Assembly (NCBI GenBank): GCA_965230605.1
Contig: CBDDLD010000004.1
Span: 2,976,001 to 3,040,000, forward strand
Reading direction: 5' to 3'
Origin: CBDDLD01 sp965230605
GTDB lineage: Bacteria > Bacteroidota > Bacteroidia > Flavobacteriales > Flavobacteriaceae
Length of the DNA: 64,000 nt
Shown: positions 34,300-43,627 of the stretch, piece by piece
Layout: each line of letters begins with the position of its first letter
How positions within the stretch are numbered: position 1 is the stretch's first letter
Notes under the pieces: model-generated
What the model was told of the DNA's origin: nothing
What the model saw: only the letters and a program-made list of their open reading frames with translations
Database searches by the model: none
Position numbers and translations under genes: made by a program

Positions 34300-36579
34300 A
34301 TGGAGAATATTTATATCTATATGCTAGCAGCTTTAGCTATTCTTGCCATTGCTGATTTAGTTGTTGGTGTTAGTAACGATGCTGTAAACTTTCTTAATTC
34401 TGCTATAGGTTCTAAAGCTGTTTCTTTTAAGACCATAATGATTGTAGCTAGTATTGGTGTAGCTGTAGGAGCAATGACATCTAGTGGAATGATGGAGGTG
34501 GCTAGAAAAGGTATATTTAACCCGGGAGAATTTATGTTTGATGAAATCATGATCATTTTTATGGCGGTCATGCTTACTGACATACTCCTTCTAGACTTCT
34601 TTAACACTCTAGGATTACCTACATCCACAACTGTATCTATTGTATTTGAGTTATTAGGGGCCTCTGTAGCTATAGCTGTTATTAAAATATACTCCGATAG
34701 CGGTCAATCTATATTAGACATCTCTAATTATATTAATAACTCTAAAGCCATTGAGATTATTCTGGGGATTCTTCTATCCGTAGTTGTTGCCTTTACCATA
34801 GGTGCCGTGGTTCAATATGTATCTCGTATGTTATTGTCCTTTAGATTCAGTGAAAAGCCTGTTTGGTTTGGTGCTGTTTTTAGCGGTGTGGCTTTATCAG
34901 CTATTATGTATTTTATCTTGATTAAAGGGTTAAAAAATGCAACATTCATCAGTTCAGATATTATAACCTATTTCAACGAAAACTTACTAGCCACATTAGG
35001 TCTCAGTTTTGTTTTTTGGACGCTCTTATCTATCATACTTATGGGGCTGATAAAAATTAATATATACAAGCTTATTATTATCGTTGGGACCTTTGCTTTA
35101 GCTGTAGCTTTTGCCGGGAACGATCTTGTTAACTTCATTGGAGTACCTATAGCCGCATATAACTCATATGAGTCGTGGGTAGCGAGTGGCGTTAATCCAT
35201 CTGAGTTTGGAATGGCTAGCTTGGCTCAGAAAGTACCTACCCAGCCTTACTTATTACTTATTGCCGGGTTGGTTATGGTACTCACTTTATGGTTTTCTAG
35301 TAAAGCTAAAGCTGTTGTAAAAACCTCAGTAGATTTATCTAGACAAGATGAAGTAAAAGAGCGTTTTGAGCCTAATTTTCTATCGAGAAATATTGTCCGA
35401 TTAACTATTGGCTTGTCGGATTCTATCAATAAAATGCTTCCTCAAGGTTATCTTTCCTTAGCAGAGAAACAATTTGTAAAGCCTAAGAAAAAAGCTATCG
35501 TAAAAGCTCAAGATCGACCAGCATTCGATTTAGTCAGAGCAGCTGTGAACTTAATGGTTGCCAGCGTACTTATATCTATAGCTACATCAATGAAATTACC
35601 ACTTTCTACAACGTATGTTACCTTCATGGTAGCCATGGGTACATCCTTGGCGGATAGAGCATGGGACAGTGAAAGTGCTGTGTATAGGGTTGCAGGTGTG
35701 TTGAATGTCATTGGTGGTTGGTTCTTTACTGCTATTAGTGCTTTTATTGCAGCCGGAATAATGGCTTGCTTATTATATTACGGAGGTGTATTTGCATTAA
35801 TCACATTATTTATAGTAGCTATTTTCTTATTAATAAGAAACTATATTGTACATAGAAATAGAAACAGAATACAACGTGAAGAGGATCGCTTAGAAAAAGC
35901 AGAGAGCAGTTCTACACAAGGTGTTATTCATGAAAGTGCTAAGAATATTGCCACTGTGGTTAAACGAGGAAATGGTATATATACCTCAGCCATAAATGGT
36001 CTGGCTACTCAAAACTTACAACAGCTTAAAAAGAACAGGAAGACTGTAGAAACGCTTGCTGATGAAATTGATGAGTTAAGAGATAATATTTTCTATTTTA
36101 TCAAGAATTTAGATGAGCCAAGCTTAGCGGCCAGTAATTTCTACATTAATATTTTACGCTATTTACAAGATATGATTCAGTCTCTAGAGTATATATCTAA
36201 AGCGAGCCATAAGCACGTCAATAATAACCATAAGAAGCTAAAATTTAGTCAAATAAAAGAGCTCAAAGATCTTGATAAGCATATAGAAGTAATGTTCAAT
36301 GATATTCAAAACGCTTTTACATCATATTCATTTGAGCATATTGGAACCATCATTAGTGAGAAAACCGAAGTACTTAATCTTGTACAGGAAAAGATTCAGA
36401 GACAGGTAGAGCGTACCCGTACTGATGAATCGAGCCCAAAGAACACAACACTTTATTTCGCTTTATTACTTGAAACCAAGGATTTGGTAAACGCTACAAT
36501 GAACCTATTAGATGAATACTTTGGAGCTCATGATAGCTCGGTAGAACCTGCTACAATTAACCCTGATTCTGAGGAATAA
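34300..36579 (+). CDS. pit: PiT-family inorganic phosphate transporter with PhoU-like C-terminal domain
   Basis: 759 residues. Two PiT signature copies: DLVVGVSNDAVNFLNSAIGS near the N-terminus and AFAGNDLVNFIGVPIAAYNS near residue 275, within about 10-12 membrane segments. The last 200 residues (from about 545) are soluble, all helical and heptad-like, matching PhoU-like domains that are separate proteins in many bacteria. It couples phosphate uptake to cations. The PhoU-like tail probably regulates flux. The upstream 11-bp repeats suggest phosphate control. Confidence 0.88.
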   Translation: MENIYIYMLAALAILAIADLVVGVSNDAVNFLNSAIGSKAVSFKTIMIVASIGVAVGAMTSSGMMEVARKGIFNPGEFMFDEIMIIFMAVMLTDILLLDFFNTLGLPTSTTVSIVFELLGASVAIAVIKIYSDSGQSILDISNYINNSKAIEIILGILLSVVVAFTIGAVVQYVSRMLLSFRFSEKPVWFGAVFSGVALSAIMYFILIKGLKNATFISSDIITYFNENLLATLGLSFVFWTLLSIILMGLIKINIYKLIIIVGTFALAVAFAGNDLVNFIGVPIAAYNSYESWVASGVNPSEFGMASLAQKVPTQPYLLLIAGLVMVLTLWFSSKAKAVVKTSVDLSRQDEVKERFEPNFLSRNIVRLTIGLSDSINKMLPQGYLSLAEKQFVKPKKKAIVKAQDRPAFDLVRAAVNLMVASVLISIATSMKLPLSTTYVTFMVAMGTSLADRAWDSESAVYRVAGVLNVIGGWFFTAISAFIAAGIMACLLYYGGVFALITLFIVAIFLLIRNYIVHRNRNRIQREEDRLEKAESSSTQGVIHESAKNIATVVKRGNGIYTSAINGLATQNLQQLKKNRKTVETLADEIDELRDNIFYFIKNLDEPSLAASNFYINILRYLQDMIQSLEYISKASHKHVNNNHKKLKFSQIKELKDLDKHIEVMFNDIQNAFTSYSFEHIGTIISEKTEVLNLVQEKIQRQVERTRTDESSPKNTTLYFALLLETKDLVNATMNLLDEYFGAHDSSVEPATINPDSEE

Positions 36580-36731
36580 TTCTTTGCATTTACTGAAGCA
36601 ATTTCTTTTTCTGTCCCATTTTCTGGGTATCCACAATTTGTGCAAAATATATTTCCGTCTGGTATAGGGGATCCACACATCGAACATGATTGTCCGGCTT
36701 CTAAGTTGAGTTCTTCCGTAAATGCGTTGGC
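36528..36731 (-). pseudogene. Start-less zinc-ribbon ORF remnant
   Basis: On the minus strand, 67 sense codons run from just after a TAA (36732-36734) to a TGA at 36528-36530. They encode a convincing zinc ribbon, SCSMCGSPIPDGNIFCTNCG, with two CxxC pairs, followed by YPENGTEKEI. There is no ATG, GTG or TTG before the first Cys pair; the only ATG is inside it (SCSM). Short flavobacterial zinc-ribbon proteins with the CGxPxxGTExE pattern normally continue with a charged region and membrane helices, missing here. It overlaps the 3' end of the PiT gene. It is most likely a decayed gene fragment. Confidence 0.45.
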
Positions 36732-36793
36732 TTATTTCGTTCAATATATATAAAAAAGCTTGTATTTTAGTGCGACACACTAAATAACTAGTT

Positions 36794-37513
36794 ATGTACA
36801 AGAAAATATCCGTCATACTACTTCTTTTAACCTCTAACGCTGTCATTGGGCAGTCTATCACCCCAGAAGCTTTATTAGAAAAAACTAAGGCCTACCACGA
36901 TCCGGATTCTAAATGGAGTACCTTCAAAGGGAGTTTTGATGTGCAAATGACAACACCAAATGCTTCACCAAGAAATAGTAAGATTACTATTAATCTTCCG
37001 GACGAATATTTTAAAGTCTCTGCTAAACGCGATACTGTTACCACGACTTATAGTATTAGTAAAGGCAAGTGTACCATGGAGCGTAATGGAAAGTCTATTG
37101 ACAGTTCTGAGGCTTCAAGCCAACAAATGAGTTGTGACAGAGCTACACTTTACAAGAACTATTACACCTATCTTTACGGCTTGCCTATGAAGTTAGATGA
37201 TCCGGGAACTAAGCTTGGAAAGAGTGTTGAAAAAAGGACTTTTAAAGGGAAGTCTTATTTGGTTTTAAGAGCCTCTTATGATGTTGCCGTAGGTAGAGAT
37301 GTTTGGTATTTTTACTTCAATCCTAAGACATACGCCATGGAAGTATATCAGTTTTTTAAAACGGATGCTAACGGCAAGGAACAATCTGATACCGGTGAAT
37401 ATATTCTACTTAGTGATGAATCTGTAATTAATGGTATAAAAATGCCTAAAATCAGAGCTTGGTATTATAACAAGGATGACAAATATTTGGGGACAGACAC
37501 ATTAATGAACTAA
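36794..37513 (+). CDS. Exported DUF6503-like protein
   Basis: 239 residues, with a signal peptide (ISVILLLLTSNAVIGQ) and a predicted beta-rich LolA/LppX-like fold of repeated strands (SKWSTFKGSFDVQM, YFYFNPKTYAMEVYQFF). Similar proteins are annotated DUF6503 or outer-membrane lipoprotein-sorting-like in Flavobacteriaceae; the family call is from memory of sequence style. Function unknown, probably periplasmic. It is monocistronic; its stop codon lies at the edge of the terminator of the convergent nrdA. Confidence 0.65.
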   Translation: MYKKISVILLLLTSNAVIGQSITPEALLEKTKAYHDPDSKWSTFKGSFDVQMTTPNASPRNSKITINLPDEYFKVSAKRDTVTTTYSISKGKCTMERNGKSIDSSEASSQQMSCDRATLYKNYYTYLYGLPMKLDDPGTKLGKSVEKRTFKGKSYLVLRASYDVAVGRDVWYFYFNPKTYAMEVYQFFKTDANGKEQSDTGEYILLSDESVINGIKMPKIRAWYYNKDDKYLGTDTLMN

Positions 37514-37541
37514 AAAAAGCATCTCAATTGTGAGATGCTTC
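37512..37541 (-). terminator. Terminator of nrdA
   Basis: Hairpin AAGCATCTCA / TGAGATGCTT with loop CAAT on the minus strand, followed on that strand by T7. It overlaps the stop codon of the 36794 gene. Confidence 0.8.
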
Positions 37542-37567
37542 CTATAAAACACTTAAAACAATTTAAT

Positions 37568-40036
37568 TTAAGAGCCACACATCAGGCAATCATCGCCTTC
37601 AGCCTCTTTAGCCTGAGCAATTAATGCTTTCATTTCTTCCGCTGTCATTGGCTCTACTTCTGTAGTTTCTTGCGTAAACTTAGCAGCTGTTTTAGCCGCT
37701 TTTTGCTTTTGTTTCGCAATTACTGTTTCTTCCGCAACAACTTTCTCTGCTGTTGGTTCTTCTTTTTTCTTTGTATCTAAAGTAAACTTGATGGCATCTA
37801 CAGCACTCTTTGTACGCAAGTAGTACATTCCTGTTTTTAAGCCGCTCTTCCATGCATAGAAATGCATCGATGTTAGCTTAGCCATAGTAGCACCTTCCAT
37901 AAATAAGTTTAACGATTGAGATTGGTCTATGAAATATCCTCTATGACGCGACATGTCAATGATATCTTTCATGCTCAATTCCCAAACCGTTCTATATAAT
38001 TCTTTAATATCATCCGGAATAATATCAATGTTTTGAATAGAGCCATTAGCTCTCATGATATCTTGTTTAATAGCTTCATTCCAAAGCCCAAGTTCCACAA
38101 GATCTTCTAATAAATGCTTATTTACTACGATGAACTCTCCAGACAACACACGACGTGTATATATATTAGATGTGTATGGTTCAAAACATTCGTTATTACC
38201 TAAGATCTGAGATGTACTTGCTGTTGGCATTGGTGCCACAAGTAATGAGTTTCTCACCCCATGCTTTTTCACATCTTTTCTAAGCTTCGTCCAATCCCAA
38301 TTACCACTTAACTCTTCATCTTTAATTCCCCACAAGTTATGTTGAAACTCTCCTTTACTAATTGGTGATCCTTTATAGGTTTTGTATGCACCATCTGCTT
38401 TAGCTTCTTCCATAGATGCAGTCACTGCAGCGAAGTATAAGGTTTCAAAAATATCTTGGTTTAACTGTTTAGCTTCGTCACTAGTAAAAGGCATACGTAA
38501 CTTTATAAACGTATCGGCCAATCCTTGAACGCCTAATCCTATTGGACGGTGACGGAAGTTTGAATTCTCAGCTTCTTTCACCGGATAGTAATTTCTATCA
38601 ATAACTTTGTTTAGGTTCTTAGTAACACGTTTTGTAATTCTAAATAGCTCTTTATGATCAAACGCCCCATTTTTAACAAACATTGGTAATGCAATAGATG
38701 CCAAATTACAAACTGCTACTTCATCCGGAGATGTGTACTCTAAAATCTCTGTACACAGGTTAGATGATTTAATTGTTCCTAAGTTCTTTTGATTCGACTT
38801 TCTGTTTGCCGCATCTTTGTAGAGCATGTATGGTGTTCCGGTCTCAATTTGAGATTCTAGAATTTTCTCCCATAATTCTCTCGCCTTAATCGTTTTGCGC
38901 CCTTTTCCTTCTTCCTCATATTTTAGATATAAGGCTTCAAACTCTTCACTATGGGTATCTGCAAGTCCCGGACACTCATTCGGACACATTAATGTCCATT
39001 GGCCATCTTCTTGAACACGTTTCATGAATAAGTCAGAAATCCACATCGCATAGAACAAGTCTCTTGCTCTCATCTCTTCTTTCCCGTGATTCTTTTTAAG
39101 GTCTAAGAAATCGAAAATATCGGCATGCCATGTTTCTAAATAAATGGCAAAACTACCTTTACGCTTACCACCTCCTTGATCTACATATCTGGCTGTATCA
39201 TTAAATACACGAAGCATTGGTACAATTCCGTTTGAGGTTCCGTTTGTCCCTGCTATATAACTTCCTGTAGCTCTGATATTATGAATAGATAATCCTATTC
39301 CACCGGCAGATTGTGAGATCTTGGCCGTTTGCTTTAACGTATCATAAATACCATCAATGCTATCCTCTTTCATAGTTAATAAGAAACAAGATGACATTTG
39401 TGGCTTGGGTGTTCCTGAATTAAACAACGTTGGCGTAGCATGAGTAAAGTACTTTTTAGACATTAACTCATAAGTTTCTACAGCAGCGTCTAAGTCATTT
39501 AGATGGATTCCTATAGAAACACGCATAAGCATATGCTGTGGGCGTTCGGCAATTTTGCCATTCAACTTTAACAAGTAGGAGCGTTCAAGTGTTTTAAAAC
39601 CAAAATAGTCATAACCAAAATCGCGGTTATATATAATGGTAGAGTCTAATTTTTCTTTATTATCCATGATGACTTTGTAAACCTCATCAGATAATAGTGG
39701 TGCTTTTTTTCCTGTTCTTGGATTAACGTATGTATATAGATCCTCCATAACTTCACTGAAGGATTTCTTTGTGTTCTTGTGTAAATTAGACACCGAAATT
39801 CTTGCTGCTAATTTTGCATAATCCGGATGTGTTGTGGTCATTGTTGCAGCAATCTCGGCTGCTAGGTTATCTAATTCGCTGGTGGTAACACCATCGTATA
39901 AACCTTCAATTACGCGCATAGCTACTTTTACAGGATCTACTAATTCGTTTAATCCGTAACATAATTTTCTCACTCTGGCAGTGATCTTGTCGAACATCAT
40001 TGGTTCTTTTCGGCCATCTCTTTTTACTACATACAT
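37568..40036 (-). CDS. nrdA: Class I ribonucleotide reductase large subunit
   Basis: 822 residues. N-terminal ATP-cone (VVKRDGRKEPMMFDKITARV) for allosteric control, then the ten-stranded barrel with redox Cys in MSSCFLLTM and the catalytic segment SNLCTEILEYT...VAVCNLASIAL. A Lys/Ala/Glu-rich linker leads to the C-terminal redox pair CLMCGS that accepts electrons from thioredoxin. It reduces ribonucleotides to deoxyribonucleotides. It follows nrdB with a 126-bp gap, so it is probably in one operon. Confidence 0.95.
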   Translation of the reverse strand: MYVVKRDGRKEPMMFDKITARVRKLCYGLNELVDPVKVAMRVIEGLYDGVTTSELDNLAAEIAATMTTTHPDYAKLAARISVSNLHKNTKKSFSEVMEDLYTYVNPRTGKKAPLLSDEVYKVIMDNKEKLDSTIIYNRDFGYDYFGFKTLERSYLLKLNGKIAERPQHMLMRVSIGIHLNDLDAAVETYELMSKKYFTHATPTLFNSGTPKPQMSSCFLLTMKEDSIDGIYDTLKQTAKISQSAGGIGLSIHNIRATGSYIAGTNGTSNGIVPMLRVFNDTARYVDQGGGKRKGSFAIYLETWHADIFDFLDLKKNHGKEEMRARDLFYAMWISDLFMKRVQEDGQWTLMCPNECPGLADTHSEEFEALYLKYEEEGKGRKTIKARELWEKILESQIETGTPYMLYKDAANRKSNQKNLGTIKSSNLCTEILEYTSPDEVAVCNLASIALPMFVKNGAFDHKELFRITKRVTKNLNKVIDRNYYPVKEAENSNFRHRPIGLGVQGLADTFIKLRMPFTSDEAKQLNQDIFETLYFAAVTASMEEAKADGAYKTYKGSPISKGEFQHNLWGIKDEELSGNWDWTKLRKDVKKHGVRNSLLVAPMPTASTSQILGNNECFEPYTSNIYTRRVLSGEFIVVNKHLLEDLVELGLWNEAIKQDIMRANGSIQNIDIIPDDIKELYRTVWELSMKDIIDMSRHRGYFIDQSQSLNLFMEGATMAKLTSMHFYAWKSGLKTGMYYLRTKSAVDAIKFTLDTKKKEEPTAEKVVAEETVIAKQKQKAAKTAAKFTQETTEVEPMTAEEMKALIAQAKEAEGDDCLMCGS

Positions 40037-40162
40037 ACTTTATTTGTTTTTAGCTTTTCTGACACACCCTTCAGAAAAAAGTTAGTTGGTTATGGCGAGT
40101 TTTGTGGTTGGAGTCACAAATCTCACGTGTTAGATTAATTAATTTGTTTTGTTTTCCGATTC

Positions 40163-41143
40163 TTAGAAATCGGCATCAAAGCTGAACTTGTCTTCTTCCT
40201 CTTCTTTATTAAGTACTCCAGCTTTTTGATACTCTGACACACGCTTTTCAAAGAAATTGGTCTTTCCTTGTAGCGATATCATATCCATAAAGTCAAATGG
40301 ATTTGAAGCATTATATTCTTTCTCGCAGCCTAATTCATTGAGTAATCTGTCCGTTACAAACTCTAAGTATTGTGTCATTAACTTAGCGTTCATCCCTATT
40401 AAACTAACGGGTAGAGATTCTGTAATGAATTCGCGTTCTATATTAAGAGCATCAACAATAATTTCTCGTATACGTTCTTTAGGCACTTTGTTAACTAAGT
40501 GTTTGTTGTGCAAGTGCACTGCAAAGTCACAGTGTACACCTTCATCTCTAGAAATTAACTCATTAGAAAATGTTAATCCTGGCATTAATCCTCTTTTCTT
40601 TAACCAAAATATCGAACAAAATGCGCCTGAAAAGAAAATACCTTCAACAGCTGCAAATGCGATAAGACGCTCGGCAAAACTTGGAGATTCTATCCATTTT
40701 AATGCCCAATCTGCTTTTTTCTTGATCGCCGGGAAATTTTCTATAGCCTTAAATAGCGTGTCTTTTTCTTTTTCGTCTTTGACATAGGTGTCAATCAATA
40801 ATGAATAGGTTTCACTATGGATGTTCTCCATCATAATCTGAAACCCATAAAAGAATTTAGCTTCACTATACTGCACCTCATTGACGAAATTCTCAGCCAA
40901 ATTCTCATTCACTATACCATCACTAGCAGCAAAAAACGCTAAAATATGCTTTATAAAGTAACGTTCATCATCTGTTAATTTTGTGGCCCAATCTGTTAGA
41001 TCTTGATGCAAATCGATTTCCTCTGCAGTCCAAAAACTAGCTTCAGATTTTTTATACCATTCCCAAATATCATGGTGTTGAATTGGAAAAATTACAAATC
41101 TGTCTTTGTTTTCTGCTAAAATGGGTTCGATTGCTTGCGACAT
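40163..41143 (-). CDS. nrdB: Class I ribonucleotide reductase small subunit
   Basis: 326 residues. Iron ligands and radical site are intact: the Asp in FAASDGIVNENL, the ENIHSETY segment holding Glu, His and the radical Tyr in the canonical ExxHxxxY spacing, the Glu in AVEGIFFSGAF, and ELISRDEGVHCDF with the late Glu and His. It is therefore a tyrosyl-radical diiron (class Ia-like) protein rather than the Tyr-less class Ic type. It is the first gene of the nrdB-nrdA set. Confidence 0.95.
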   Translation of the reverse strand: MSQAIEPILAENKDRFVIFPIQHHDIWEWYKKSEASFWTAEEIDLHQDLTDWATKLTDDERYFIKHILAFFAASDGIVNENLAENFVNEVQYSEAKFFYGFQIMMENIHSETYSLLIDTYVKDEKEKDTLFKAIENFPAIKKKADWALKWIESPSFAERLIAFAAVEGIFFSGAFCSIFWLKKRGLMPGLTFSNELISRDEGVHCDFAVHLHNKHLVNKVPKERIREIIVDALNIEREFITESLPVSLIGMNAKLMTQYLEFVTDRLLNELGCEKEYNASNPFDFMDMISLQGKTNFFEKRVSEYQKAGVLNKEEEEDKFSFDADF

Positions 41144-41534
41144 TGTTAACTAGTTTTTTAAGGTGAATATTTGACGAAAATTTTACTGTGATTTGGGACT
41201 AACAAATATTCAAAAATGTAGAGGATAATGAAAGACAATCTTATAAACATTGTCAACAAGTTTTTAACAACATTTTTAATTTTAGCAGGTTTAATGAAAT
41301 TAAAATAAGACATTTATAGTATTGATTATCAGTGAATTACTAATTTTTTGTTTAATTTTTAAATGTAAGTATTTACGTATTAAAAATACGCTAAGCAAGT
41401 GTGTTTATGGGCAGTTTTTAATTCTGAAATCAAAATGTGTTCATCAACAAAATTAGAGTGCTTTTTTTGATGCTGCTAAAAATTTTTGAACGTCAAATCT
41501 TAAATTTTTTTGTTCATTTTTTTAAAAAACGACT
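41144..41534. other. 391-bp AT-rich gap upstream of nrdB
   Basis: No gene of convincing character is visible. The gap must hold the nrdB promoter and the 3' end region of the DUF3109 gene. A short inverted repeat CGTATT-AAA-AATACG lies at 41376-41390. I looked for paired NrdR-type boxes (consensus acaCwAtATaTwGtgt) and did not see convincing ones. No rRNA, tRNA or strong terminator was seen. Confidence 0.5.
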
Positions 41535-42110
41535 TTATTTTTTGCTGAAATGATCCTGAGCAGCTTTTTCTAATTCGGAATACCAGTTTTCTCCAAATTT
41601 TCTAATCAGTGCTTCTTTCACAAATTTATAAACCGGGACTTTTAACTCTTTTCCAAGCACACATGCATCACTACATATATCCCATTTATCATAATTTACT
41701 GCAGAAAATTCAGAGTAATGCTTCACACGTATCGGATAGAGATGGCAAGACACTGGTTTTTTCCATGAAATCGCCCCTTGATTGTACGCTTCTTCAATGC
41801 CACATAAGGCCGTTTTATTTTCATCAAAGATGACATAGGCACAATCAGCGCCATCAATTAGCGGTGTTTCATAATCACCAAACTCCGTTTTTATATATAC
41901 CCCTTGTTTTTCAATAGCTTCTATACCCTCTTCTCGTAAAAAGGGTTTTACTTTAGGATAGACTGTCTTTAGCACTTCCAGTTCTTCTTCCTCAAGCGGT
42001 GCTCCTGCATCTCCATCTATACAACAGGCGCCTTTACATGCTGAAAGATTGCACACAAAATCCTTGTCAAAAATATCTTCTGAAACTATTGTTTTTCCTA
42101 GCTGAAACAT
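41535..42110 (-). CDS. DUF3109-family cysteine-rich protein
   Basis: 191 residues with eight cysteines in a conserved order (CNLSACKGACCIDGDAG, then CAYVIF, CGIEEAYNQ, SCHLYP, ICSDACVLG), a pattern resembling the YkgJ/FliB zinc- or iron-sulfur-binding proteins. It is soluble and cytoplasmic. The family is widespread in Bacteroidota; function is not known, but the Cys pattern suggests a metal centre. Its TATTTTTG promoter element is 4 nt before the ATG. Confidence 0.85.
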   Translation of the reverse strand: MFQLGKTIVSEDIFDKDFVCNLSACKGACCIDGDAGAPLEEEELEVLKTVYPKVKPFLREEGIEAIEKQGVYIKTEFGDYETPLIDGADCAYVIFDENKTALCGIEEAYNQGAISWKKPVSCHLYPIRVKHYSEFSAVNYDKWDICSDACVLGKELKVPVYKFVKEALIRKFGENWYSELEKAAQDHFSKK

Positions 42111-42114
42111 GCTT

Positions 42115-42122
42115 CAAAAATA
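42115..42122 (-). promoter_or_regulatory. -7 promoter element for DUF3109 gene (leaderless geometry)
   Basis: Minus strand TATTTTTG, then AAGC, then ATG at 42110: the fourth example in this window of TAnnTTTG-N4-ATG. Confidence 0.6.
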
Positions 42123-42200
42123 ATTAAACTTTACGGTTATTTAATGTTATAAATCTCTAATAATATCCGAACTTTGCTGAATATTTTTAAAGGGATTGAT

Positions 42201-42782
42201 ATGCAATTTAGCTTTCAGGAAATATTTACAGCGTTTATGGTTTTATTTGCTGTAATAGACATCATAGGGAACATCCCCATTATCATAGATCTTAGAAAAA
42301 AGGTAGGTCATATTCAAAGTGAAAAAGCGTCGATTATCGCTGGTGTAATCATGGTTCTCTTCTTGTTTTTAGGAAAGAGCATTCTGAGTGTTATTGGTAT
42401 CGATGTAAATTCGTTCGCTGTAGCAGGTGCGTTTATTCTATTCTTTATTGCTCTTGAAATGATATTAGGAATAACACTTTATAAAGAAGATGAGAATACA
42501 GCGTTAACAGCTTCTGTATTCCCATTAGCCTTCCCTTTGATTGCGGGGCCAGGTAGCTTAACAACCTTATTATCTTTGAGGGCTGAATTTAGAATAGAGA
42601 ATATTATTATTGCAGTTATATTTAATGTGTTACTGATTTACATTGTTTTAAAGACTTCCGCAAGAATTGAACGTTTTATAGGTAAAAATGGAATCAGTAT
42701 CATAAGAAAAGTTTTTGGCGTAATTTTGTTAGCCATATCCGTGAAGCTATTTGCTGCAAACATAAAAGTATTGCTTTCTTAA
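42201..42782 (+). CDS. MarC-family membrane protein
   Basis: 193 residues from the ATG at 42201; the in-frame TTG at 42174 overlaps a likely promoter. Six membrane segments with MarC features: the N-terminal VLFAVIDIIGNIPIIIDL, the ALTASVFPLAFPLIAGPGSL motif, and the C-terminal GVILLAISVKLFAANI. MarC proteins (also called the NAAT family) are inner-membrane proteins of uncertain substrate, once linked to antibiotic resistance. It is first in a three-gene set with a small membrane protein and a flavoprotein. Confidence 0.88.
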   Translation: MQFSFQEIFTAFMVLFAVIDIIGNIPIIIDLRKKVGHIQSEKASIIAGVIMVLFLFLGKSILSVIGIDVNSFAVAGAFILFFIALEMILGITLYKEDENTALTASVFPLAFPLIAGPGSLTTLLSLRAEFRIENIIIAVIFNVLLIYIVLKTSARIERFIGKNGISIIRKVFGVILLAISVKLFAANIKVLLS

Positions 42783-42809
42783 AGAGCTTCACTTTTAATT
42801 AGAAGACTT

Positions 42810-43013
42810 ATGAAATATGCAACTATAATCATAACTATTATTGCCATAGGGCTTATTATTTACAATGCCACTAAACTTAACTTCAATGCTTTATTTGAAG
42901 GGGAAAGCTTTACTGCTGTTGCTACTATTTTAGCTGGTCTATGCGCCATATTACTACTACAGGTTTTTAGGTTTTCAAAAAAAGTTGAGGATTTACAAAA
43001 ACGCAAAAAATGA
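42810..43013 (+). CDS. Small two-helix membrane protein
   Basis: 67 residues with two membrane helices (about 4-20 and 35-53) and a basic C-terminus (KKVEDLQKRKK). It lies between marC and the flavoprotein gene, overlapping the latter by 4 bp (ATGA), so translation is probably coupled. No family recognised. Confidence 0.65.
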   Translation: MKYATIIITIIAIGLIIYNATKLNFNALFEGESFTAVATILAGLCAILLLQVFRFSKKVEDLQKRKK

Positions 43014-43627
43014 ATTTTGATGCTTTAATTATTGGAGGAGGTGCTGCAGGTATGTCCTGTGCTTTAGTATTAGGGTCTGCTAAACCCAAACCCTTTGCTT
43101 CAGACAAAACAATAGGCATCATAACCCATCAAAAAACGTCTCATTTACAATCCGCTTTATTTAATAATGTATTAGGATTATCTCCCGGTACTTTAGGTAG
43201 TGATATTTTAGAAACTGGCAAGCAGCAATTGAGGGATCTATACCCTCATGTGCATCAAATAGAAAAAGAAAAAGTTGTAGCAGTATATAAAAGCGCTGAT
43301 GGTTATAGTGTGCAAACGAATAAAAACAATTACACCGCAAAAATGGTTGTCATAGCTGTAGGCTATACCAATTTAATGACCATTAAAGGGCTAGATACGT
43401 ATATTGAAGCTCATCCAAGAGCGAACAAAGAAAAAGATCGAATTTGGCTTAATAATACAGACCATCTCGTTGATGAAAATCTTTATGTTGCCGGAACTCT
43501 AGCTGGCTGGAGGAGTCAGTTTTCTATTGCTTGTGGAAGTGGTGCCCAAGTAGCTACAGACATCCTAACGGTATGGAATAATGGAAAGCACTCAAAAGTG
43601 CACGATAAAGTTAAAGTTATTGATTAA
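43010..43627 (+). CDS. FAD-dependent oxidoreductase, short thioredoxin reductase-like
   Basis: 205 residues. N-terminal dinucleotide-binding LIIGGGAAGMSCAL binds FAD, VVIAVGYT is the mid-domain ATG-like motif, and LYVAGTLAGWRSQFSIACGSGAQVA is the C-terminal FAD-binding motif. The NADPH-binding domain and the redox CxxC of thioredoxin reductase are absent, so it is about two thirds of a typical enzyme and its electron donor is unclear. It overlaps the convergent S41 protease by 11 bp and is last in the marC set. Confidence 0.8.
   Translation: MNFDALIIGGGAAGMSCALVLGSAKPKPFASDKTIGIITHQKTSHLQSALFNNVLGLSPGTLGSDILETGKQQLRDLYPHVHQIEKEKVVAVYKSADGYSVQTNKNNYTAKMVVIAVGYTNLMTIKGLDTYIEAHPRANKEKDRIWLNNTDHLVDENLYVAGTLAGWRSQFSIACGSGAQVATDILTVWNNGKHSKVHDKVKVID

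Noticed and set aside
36508..36861. 117-codon minus-strand ORF
   Set aside because: It is in a different frame from the zinc ribbon at 36528-36731 and is a shadow of the 36794 gene and PiT; no family features.
41144..41534. Replication origin or NrdR boxes in the gap upstream of nrdB
   Set aside because: AT-rich with TCAACA-like words, but no full DnaA boxes (TTATCCACA) or paired NrdR boxes and no dnaA/dnaN context.
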